This document shows, in pieces, positions 1 to 5,515 of a stretch of DNA of 5,515 nucleotides. The first letter of the stretch is position 1. The number at the start of each line of letters is the position of its first letter. Position numbers and translations under genes: made by a program. Below the pieces are notes generated by a model. It worked only from the letters and a program-made list of their open reading frames with translations, ran no database searches and was not told where the DNA came from. The DNA lies in NCBI GenBank assembly GCA_003512365.1, contig DORI01000087.1, forward strand, positions 1 through 5,515. The letters are read 5' to 3'. This DNA is from Crocinitomicaceae bacterium (lineage in GTDB: Bacteria; Bacteroidota; Bacteroidia; Flavobacteriales_D; Crocinitomicaceae).

Positions 1-2632
1 GGTAAACAAGACAAAGACCAATAAGCATGGCTGTTCCAAGGGCTCCCATGGATTCTTTCTGACGTTTTATCTCTCCTCCCCATAACATGCGGACATTTGG
101 ATCCAAGGGTTTTTCTTTTAAATAGTTTTCTAAGGCTGCAGATACATTACCTGAGGCTGTTCCTTCTACATAACAACGGATGGTCGTATTCGAAATTCTG
201 TTTTTACGTTCAAGTGAACCGCTTCCATTTTCAACAGTAATTGAGGCAAATTCCTTGAATGGCACTTGCTTCCCATCGTTTGCTGAAAAATACATATTCT
301 TGATGTCATCTACATTTTTTCGATCAAATTGATCCATCATCACTTGGATGTTGTACTCTTGACCTTTAATGTCAAATTGATTGTCATTATTCCCTGTTAA
401 ACCGTTCTGCAATTGCATACCAACAGTTGCAATTGGAATTCCTAATTGCCCCATTTTTTCTCTGTTTAATTCAATGCGAATTTCTGGAGTAATGTCTTCA
501 GTTGAAATAGTGGGGTCTTTTGCTCCTTTAATATCCAAAAGCGCAGCCTTTATTCTTTTAGCTTCCGTCATGAGTAGCTCTGGATTATCTGAAGAAAGAA
601 ATATTTCAATTGGAGCTTCTTCCGAGGCAACTAATCCCATGTTTAAAGCTTTCACTTCAATACCAGGATATTTGTCCTCAATCATTTTTCTGATTTTATT
701 CATGTATTGAATTGTCGGGATTTCATTTTGCTTTCCATCCTTCATCTGAACGGTAATTTCCGACTTATTTTCAGCCCCGAAAGATGCTGCACCCATTCCT
801 GAACTTGGTCCAGCCACGTTTGAGAACACAACATCAACCATTTCTGTTTCCGCCAAAATCAATTTTTCGATTTCCAACGTCGTCTTATTATTTTCCTCGA
901 AGGTGGTGCTTTTATCGTACTTCAGTTTAATCATAAACTTTCCTTGGTCTCCCTGAGAAACGAATTCCTGTCCAACAATTCCAAGTCCCATTGTTGCCAT
1001 ACTACCAATAAAAATTACCAAAATAACGATTCCCGTGATAATTTTGTGGCGCAAGGACCAGCCTACTAACTTTACATATTGTTCCGTGAAAATTGTAACG
1101 CGTTTTTCAAACCAAATTAAAGGTATGTGTAACCAATTTTTTGGATTTAAATGCACTTCTCTGGCAAATCTTGAGGCTAACCATGGTGTTAAAGTAAAAC
1201 ATACGAACAAGGACATTAAAGTAGAAATTACAACTACGATGGAAAACTGATGTAAAATATCTGAAATTGTTCCTTCAATAAATACAACAGGTGAGAATAC
1301 TACAACGTCAACTAGTGTAATGGCTAAAGCAGTAAAGCCAATTTCATTTCTTCCATCTAGAGCAGCCTTTCTTTTATCTTTTCCCATCGACAAGTGTCGG
1401 TAAATATTCTCCAATACCACGATGGAGTCATCCACTAAAATTCCAATTACTAAAGACATTGCCAATAATGTCATAAGGTTCAATGTGTATCCTAACAAAT
1501 ACATCGCAATGAAGGTGGAAACCAATGATGCTGGAATGGCAATAAGTACGATAAGGGCATTTCTCAAACTATGTAAGAACAACAACATAACGGCTGCTAC
1601 CAGTAAAATGGCAATTTCAAGGTCATGAAGTACTGCGTCAACAGAATCAATAGTAGGTTTTGAAGTGTCTGTAGCTACCGTAAATTTTAATCCTACGTCT
1701 TTGTATTTCTCTTCGAGTACCTTAAATCGTTCTTTCGTGGCATTCGACATATCTACAGCGTTCGCATCGCTAGACTTTTTAATTCTTAATCCGATTCCAT
1801 TTTGCCCGTTAAACCTACTAATAGCGATTCGATCTTCAATGTCATCCACTACCTCAGCGACATCAGATAATTTCACAGTTGAAGTCCCTTTAGAAAATAG
1901 TATCAAGTTTTCAAGATCAGTAATAGATTGGTATTTACCAGCTAACCTTACCGTCATCTGTTCCTTTTCGCTTTTAACTTTACCTGTTGGGAATTCAAGG
2001 TTCGATGCTGCAATGGCTTGATTTATATTGGCCATGGTTAAACCCAATCTTTTCATTTTGTCTTTATCGACATTGACTCGAAACGCTCTTTTTTCACCAC
2101 CAATTACTTGAACTTCACCAACTCCTGAAACTTGTTTCAACTGAGGCAGAATTTGATCATCCATTAAGACCATAAAATCACGGTCATTGAGTTTGTCAGC
2201 ATTCGCGCTTACCTGCAATACAGGCGATGCGTTTGGTTCAATTTTAGATACTACGGGATTCTGAACGTCGCTAGGTAGTTTACTTATAATATTATTCACT
2301 TTTCTCTGTGCATCTTCTAATGCTGCATCGATGTCAGTAGAAGCGTTAAATTCCAGTAAGACTACAGAGGCATTTTCTAAAGAGAAAGAAGTAACCTCTG
2401 TTATATTTTCCAATCCACTCAGCGCATCTTCCAGCGGCTTTGAAACCTGATTTTCAACTGTGGCAGGGGAGGCTCCTGGGTAAACGGTAGTGACTGTTAA
2501 TACCGGAGGGGAGAAATCTGGAAGTAATTCGTAACTGAGCTGGTTATAGCTGATTAGTCCACCACCAATTAAAATCGTAAAAATTACGATAATTAAAGAA
2601 GGTCGTTTTATGGATATTTCAGTAAGTGTCAT
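1..2632 (-). CDS. RND efflux pump inner-membrane permease, HAE1/AcrB type (3' end outside window)
   Basis: Proton-driven inner-membrane pump of a tripartite efflux system. The minus-strand frame is open from an ATG at 2632 to the window edge: 877 residues, checked codon by codon, with no stop or frameshift. TM1 is at about residues 12-31. The first periplasmic porter/docking loop follows (about 33-337) and begins with the family signature LPDFSPPVLTV...YPGASP at 37-56. TM2-TM6 span about 338-490, TM7 is at about 530-550, the second periplasmic loop is about 556-861, and TM8 starts at about 862. TM4 carries GILVDDSIVVLEN with the Asp pair D401/D402, matching AcrB D407/D408 of the proton relay; metal-exporting CusA-type pumps have only one Asp here. 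AcrB-type pumps are about 1,030-1,050 residues, so some 150-180 residues (TM8-TM12) are missing, including the relay lysine of TM10. The ATG lies 4 nt after the adaptor's stop, with an A-rich upstream stretch and no clear ribosome binding site. Class is certain; substrate is unknown. Confidence 0.96.
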   Translation of the reverse strand, partial: MTLTEISIKRPSLIIVIFTILIGGGLISYNQLSYELLPDFSPPVLTVTTVYPGASPATVENQVSKPLEDALSGLENITEVTSFSLENASVVLLEFNASTDIDAALEDAQRKVNNIISKLPSDVQNPVVSKIEPNASPVLQVSANADKLNDRDFMVLMDDQILPQLKQVSGVGEVQVIGGEKRAFRVNVDKDKMKRLGLTMANINQAIAASNLEFPTGKVKSEKEQMTVRLAGKYQSITDLENLILFSKGTSTVKLSDVAEVVDDIEDRIAISRFNGQNGIGLRIKKSSDANAVDMSNATKERFKVLEEKYKDVGLKFTVATDTSKPTIDSVDAVLHDLEIAILLVAAVMLLFLHSLRNALIVLIAIPASLVSTFIAMYLLGYTLNLMTLLAMSLVIGILVDDSIVVLENIYRHLSMGKDKRKAALDGRNEIGFTALAITLVDVVVFSPVVFIEGTISDILHQFSIVVVISTLMSLFVCFTLTPWLASRFAREVHLNPKNWLHIPLIWFEKRVTIFTEQYVKLVGWSLRHKIITGIVILVIFIGSMATMGLGIVGQEFVSQGDQGKFMIKLKYDKSTTFEENNKTTLEIEKLILAETEMVDVVFSNVAGPSSGMGAASFGAENKSEITVQMKDGKQNEIPTIQYMNKIRKMIEDKYPGIEVKALNMGLVASEEAPIEIFLSSDNPELLMTEAKRIKAALLDIKGAKDPTISTEDITPEIRIELNREKMGQLGIPIATVGMQLQNGLTGNNDNQFDIKGQEYNIQVMMDQFDRKNVDDIKNMYFSANDGKQVPFKEFASITVENGSGSLERKNRISNTTIRCYVEGTASGNVSAALENYLKEKPLDPNVRMLWGGEIKRQKESMGALGTAMLIGLCLVY

Positions 2633-2636
2633 GTTC

Positions 2637-3689
2637 TTATTTCGTTTTTACGTTGCTGTTATTCTGAAGATTTACTTGTCCTTTAATCACGACTTCGTCC
2701 GAAATTGACAATCCGGAAATAACCTCGATAAATTCTCCATCGCTAGTCCCTGCATTGAAGTTGACTAAAACAGATTTACCATTTCTAACGACATAGACTT
2801 GTGGGCTTTTAGACGATCCAACCAAAGCTTTCCTAGGTATTGACAAAGCGCTTACGCTAGTTGAATTTGTTAGTGTTAACGAACCGTACATTCCAGCCAT
2901 AATTTTGTGTTCGTTCGAATTAGTTACAATTGCCTGAACTTTATAATTATGGGCTGCATCTGCTTGAACACCAATAACTTTTATTTCTCCTTCAAAAGTG
3001 GTTGAACCATGAATATCTGCTTTAGCCGTAATTTTTTGACCAGTTTTAAACTTCAAAATATCTCTTTCAGGAACAGAAACCGTTAATTTTAATGAAGAAA
3101 TATCTATTAATTCAACAATCGGAGTGCCGGGAGCAATCATGGAGCCTAGATCAACCATTTTCTTGCTAACAACACCACTAAATGGGGCTGTAATGGACGT
3201 AGATTTAAGTTGTTTTTGTAATTGCTTGAGTTGTACCTCTGCCGTTTTAAGTCCAAGGTCTACCTTTTCAAACTCGCTATTTGTCACTACATTTTCTTTT
3301 TTTAGTGCCGACAAACGCTCAAAGTCATTCTTCAATTGATTGATGTTTAATTTTGCAGTTTCGATTTGTAAAAGAATCATTTCATCGTCTAATTTTGCTA
3401 AAACTTGGCCTTTATTGACAAAGTCTCCCTCTTTTACATTTAAACTAATCAATTTTCCTCCAGCCTCCGAAGCGATATTGTTCTGAAGATTGGCATCAAA
3501 AGTTCCTAAAAATGATAGAGAACTCTCGAAGGTATGATTGCTTGGTTTGGTGACATCTACCAAAACTGCAGTCGAAGGGTCGCGCTCAAAAATTTTTGTA
3601 GCCGCCTCCTCTTTATTTGACATGAGCTTAAGAGCTGCTAAAACAATAACGGCTAATGCAAAAAGTGAGATAATGATGATTCTTTTCAT
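2637..3689 (-). CDS. periplasmic adaptor (membrane fusion protein) of RND efflux system, HlyD/AcrA family
   Basis: A 350-residue periplasmic adaptor that would link the RND pump to the outer-membrane channel. Residues 1-23 are a hydrophobic N-terminal anchor preceded by Lys-Arg. There is no lipobox cysteine, so it is probably tethered by this helix rather than by lipid as AcrA is. The lipoyl/biotinyl half-motifs are at about 77-102 (GKLISLNVKEGDFVNKGQVL) and about 166-196 (ITAPFSGVVSKK...PGTPIVELID). Between them is a short alpha-helical hairpin (about 103-163), rich in Lys, Gln, Leu and Glu, that would dock onto TolC. A beta-barrel domain (about 197-275) and a membrane-proximal domain (about 282-338) follow, the latter with SIPRKALV and VISGLSISDEVVIKG. 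The length is normal to slightly short for the family. The ATG is 6 nt after the tolC-like stop and the TAA is 4 nt before the pump's start, so the three genes should be translated from one message. Family assignment is firm. Confidence 0.95.
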   Translation of the reverse strand: MKRIIIISLFALAVIVLAALKLMSNKEEAATKIFERDPSTAVLVDVTKPSNHTFESSLSFLGTFDANLQNNIASEAGGKLISLNVKEGDFVNKGQVLAKLDDEMILLQIETAKLNINQLKNDFERLSALKKENVVTNSEFEKVDLGLKTAEVQLKQLQKQLKSTSITAPFSGVVSKKMVDLGSMIAPGTPIVELIDISSLKLTVSVPERDILKFKTGQKITAKADIHGSTTFEGEIKVIGVQADAAHNYKVQAIVTNSNEHKIMAGMYGSLTLTNSTSVSALSIPRKALVGSSKSPQVYVVRNGKSVLVNFNAGTSDGEFIEVISGLSISDEVVIKGQVNLQNNSNVKTK

Positions 3690-3695
3690 AAGTAA

Positions 3696-4991
3696 TTATT
3701 TAATATTTCCGATTGATTTTAGGTACTCTAATTCTGCTTGTCTCAATTGAACATAAGTAGAGACAATATTATTTTGAGCTTGGTAAAGACTATTTTCAGC
3801 AAGTATTAATTCTGTTGAATTGGCAAGTCCTTTTTCAAATTTAAAGTTTGTTTGTTGGTATACATTTTCAGCTAATTTCAATTGTTCCCTAGAAAGTGAT
3901 AATGCATCAGATTTGAGTTTGATTTGTCTTTTGGCTTGATTGGCAGCCATTTCCAGTTGTTGGTTTGCTAAATCATATTGATTCGTTAATTTATCTGAGC
4001 GGATGGCGTTCATTTTGCTTTTGTGCATGCGTTGTAAGCCGTCAAACAAAGACCAATCAAGACGAAGTCCAATAAACACACCATCGATTCCTTTTCTGAA
4101 GTCGTCTTCCGGTTTAATGTTATAGCTGTAGTTGTAAACTCCGTATAAATTTAAATTTGGTAAATAACTCATTTTAATTCCTTTACCTTCTTCTTTATTC
4201 ATTTCTTGCTGTGATTCAATTAATTTTAGTGGGTAAAACTGCTTATTATCCTCTGCCTTAATTAATGACTGTTCGATAATAACATCCTCAGCTAGTGTTA
4301 GTGTTTTATCTTTTGGGTAACCAATTAATATTTTAAGTAAGTCTAAAAGTTGTTCTTTAGATGCTTGAGCAGATGCTATTCCATTCTCCAAATTCAACAG
4401 GTTTACTTTAATTTTATCCGCTTCCAATTGAAGAGCTAATCCTTTTTCTACTAGTGAATTCATATTTTTTAACACCTTATTTGTTTGAGACAAGTTGCTT
4501 TCAAGAAATGATAATTGTTTTTCCAAACCTTGAAGTAGAAAATAGGTATTTGACACTTGATAGCGAATATCTTGAACTGTCATATTACGTTGAACCTCCA
4601 CTATTTCAGCATTAATTTTTAAGGCAGCGAGTCCATAATTCAATTGAGAATTAAATAGTATTTGGGTAAGTTGAACATTGTTCGACAAAACATATGGAAC
4701 ACCGAATTGAACAGTGGCATACGTTCCGGGTTGTCCACCAAAAAACGCTGCCGGAACTACTTGACCTGGAATTTTTGCATTGTACTTGTAATCAGCATTA
4801 AATCCTAATTGAGGAAGACGAGAGGACAGATATGAGCTACGCTCTCTCTTATTAATCTCAATATCAAGTTCGGCATTGCGTATGGTTAAATTTGCAGTAT
4901 CTGCCATTGCTAAACAAGATTTCAGGTCTAATTGTGCCGTTAAGTCTTGTAGGCTGAGGAACAAACAAATAGAAACGAGGAGTTTCATCAT
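3696..4991 (-). CDS. TolC-family outer-membrane efflux channel
   Basis: A 431-residue outer-membrane efflux channel expected to form a trimeric barrel and periplasmic tunnel. Residues 1-20 look like a signal peptide cleaved after an A-Q pair, as is common in Bacteroidota. C9 is preceded by V-S-I, a poor lipobox, so an OprM-style lipoprotein is unlikely. The internal duplication of the family is visible: VEKGLALQLEADKIKVNLLN at about 181-200 is echoed by FEKGLANSTELILAENSLYQ at about 385-404, each within long coiled-coil helices. A Pro/Gly-rich insertion (about 73-90, with KIPGQVVP and FFGGQPG) sits in the first barrel segment; the second barrel segment, around 278-315, contains SYLPNLNLYGVYNYSYN. 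Two adjacent ATGs (4991 and 4988) are both possible starts; the first is chosen by convention. The gene begins 5 nt after the tetR stop and ends 6 nt before the adaptor. The upstream stretch is A/T-rich with no Shine-Dalgarno motif. Confidence 0.95.
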   Translation of the reverse strand: MMKLLVSICLFLSLQDLTAQLDLKSCLAMADTANLTIRNAELDIEINKRERSSYLSSRLPQLGFNADYKYNAKIPGQVVPAAFFGGQPGTYATVQFGVPYVLSNNVQLTQILFNSQLNYGLAALKINAEIVEVQRNMTVQDIRYQVSNTYFLLQGLEKQLSFLESNLSQTNKVLKNMNSLVEKGLALQLEADKIKVNLLNLENGIASAQASKEQLLDLLKILIGYPKDKTLTLAEDVIIEQSLIKAEDNKQFYPLKLIESQQEMNKEEGKGIKMSYLPNLNLYGVYNYSYNIKPEDDFRKGIDGVFIGLRLDWSLFDGLQRMHKSKMNAIRSDKLTNQYDLANQQLEMAANQAKRQIKLKSDALSLSREQLKLAENVYQQTNFKFEKGLANSTELILAENSLYQAQNNIVSTYVQLRQAELEYLKSIGNIK

Positions 4992-4996
4992 AAGAT

Positions 4997-5515
4997 TTAA
5001 TTTGGAAATAAATAATTCATTAACATTTCAGTAACCACGTGACGATGTTCTGTAAGTTTTCGTGAGACGTCTTCTTCAGTCATTTCTTGCATTGTCATGT
5101 GAAAATTCTTCGCAATAAAAGGAAAATCGCAATTCGACATGATTAGCATAGTGACATGAAACATATCAATTTGTCTCATTTCTCCTTTTCCCTGTGCTGT
5201 AAGTGCCTCCTCAAATATTCCAGTAGAGGCAATTTTGTCGAATAAATTTTTGTTGTGTTGAGTAAATGAAGCGTTACGCTTCAATTCGTTGTGAATAAAA
5301 TTCGGAAACTCAGGGTTTTTTTCTACAAATTCATATCGTTTCTCAATTAAGATGCGCATTTTTTCCTTCAAAGGCATTTCTTCTTGAAAAACCTGAATCA
5401 ATGAATGCATGAACTCTTCCATAACGGATTGAAAAATCAATTGAAAAAGTTGATCTTTCGATCGAAAGTAGTAACAAACGAGTGCCACATTCATTCCGGA
5501 AGCTTTTGCAATCTC
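4997..5515 (-). CDS. TetR/AcrR-family transcriptional repressor (5' end outside window)
   Basis: A DNA-binding repressor that probably controls this efflux operon. The frame is open to the window edge, giving 172 residues. The visible part starts inside the helix-turn-helix: EIAKASGMNVALVCYYFRSK followed by DQLF, the classic TetR turn, recognition helix and Y-Y-F-x-S-K motif. The ATG at 5494 falls inside this helix, so it is not the start; about 25-30 N-terminal residues (helix 1 and part of helix 2) lie beyond the right edge. The remaining residues form an all-alpha ligand-binding and dimerisation domain of ordinary length (the whole protein would be about 200 residues), with FPNFIHNELKRN near residues 72-83. 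The stop is 5 nt before the channel gene, on the same strand. The regulator is therefore the first gene seen in the operon and not divergent as in acrR-acrAB, which suggests it represses its own transcript. The ligand cannot be predicted. Confidence 0.94.
   Translation of the reverse strand, partial: EIAKASGMNVALVCYYFRSKDQLFQLIFQSVMEEFMHSLIQVFQEEMPLKEKMRILIEKRYEFVEKNPEFPNFIHNELKRNASFTQHNKNLFDKIASTGIFEEALTAQGKGEMRQIDMFHVTMLIMSNCDFPFIAKNFHMTMQEMTEEDVSRKLTEHRHVVTEMLMNYLFPN
5267..5283. repeat. perfect 17-bp palindrome inside tetR
   Basis: TGAAGCGT and ACGCTTCA are exact inverted arms around one central base. Beyond one mismatch, two more pairs on each side also match (5264/5286 and 5265/5285). 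The size and symmetry resemble a TetR-dimer operator. However, it lies within the tetR coding sequence, about 275 nt before the channel gene, where it encodes K-R-N-A-S. By rough count, an 8-bp inverted repeat with a short spacer is expected about once by chance in a window this size, so function is unproven. Confidence 0.3.
5455..5468. repeat. perfect 14-bp palindrome inside tetR helix-turn-helix codons
   Basis: CTTTCGATCGAAAG is self-complementary over its whole length, and the next bases outward do not pair. It overlaps codons for the conserved F-R-S-K motif of the repressor, so protein constraint explains part of it. It does not resemble the arms of the palindrome at 5267-5283. A chance origin is quite likely. 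Confidence 0.2.

Noticed and set aside
381..2021. Four plus-strand open frames (381-710, 1035-1250, 1422-1628, 1665-2021)
   Set aside because: All lie antisense to the continuous RND pump frame, and their products have no recognisable domain and biased, low-quality composition. They are shadows of the real gene.
1..2632. Possible pseudogene or frameshifted RND pump
   Set aside because: Reading every codon from 2632 to position 2 shows no stop and intact family motifs. The missing end is due only to the window boundary.
1..2632. Heavy-metal (CusA/CzcA) efflux pump
   Set aside because: The TM4 motif is VDDSIVVLEN with two Asp, as in HAE1 pumps, and neither the adaptor nor the channel shows metal-binding His/Met-rich segments.
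3124..3750. Two plus-strand open frames (3124-3339 and 3538-3750)
   Set aside because: They are antisense to the adaptor gene (the second also crosses the adaptor/channel junction) and have no family features.
4985..5000. Separate promoter or terminator between tetR and the channel gene
   Set aside because: Only 5 nt separate the genes, there is no hairpin with a T-run, and no clear Bacteroidota TAnnTTTG-type element could be assigned there.
4997..5494. A complete 165-residue protein starting at the ATG at 5494
   Set aside because: That methionine sits in the middle of the TetR helix-turn-helix. The frame continues upstream with E-I-A-K-A-S-G to the window edge, so the gene is truncated by the window and not short.

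Overview
The window carries four genes of one tripartite efflux operon. All four are on the minus strand, and two run off the window edges. Reading in the direction of transcription (right to left) they are: a TetR/AcrR-family repressor (start off the right edge), a TolC-type outer-membrane channel, a periplasmic HlyD/AcrA-type adaptor, and an HAE1-type RND inner-membrane pump (end off the left edge). The gaps between genes are 5, 6 and 4 nt, so a single transcript is very likely and there is no room for internal terminators or conventional promoters. No RNA gene, mobile element, CRISPR array or transposon end was seen.

The organism looks like a member of the Bacteroidota, probably Flavobacteriia or a relative. 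The DNA is AT-rich. The start codons have A/T-rich upstream stretches with no Shine-Dalgarno motif. The TolC protein has the Pro/Gly-rich insertion and the A-Q signal-peptide end usual in that phylum. The TetR recognition helix is also of a type common there. This is inferred from sequence style, not from a database match.

Layout: 4997-5515 is tetR, lacking roughly its first 25-30 codons. 3696-4991 is the outer-membrane channel (431 aa). 2637-3689 is the adaptor (350 aa). 1-2632 is the RND pump, with 877 residues present and open throughout. The pump ends in the window at the start of TM8, so about 150-180 C-terminal residues, including the TM10 lysine of the proton relay, lie outside.

How they work together: the RND trimer would use the proton gradient to capture amphiphilic compounds from the periplasm or outer leaflet. 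The adaptor would bridge it to the TolC trimer for expulsion across the outer membrane. The TetR protein probably senses a ligand and represses the whole operon, including its own gene. The true substrate cannot be read from the sequence.

No undescribed system is visible; this is an ordinary efflux operon. The only unexplained signals are two perfect palindromes inside the tetR coding region, and either could be chance.
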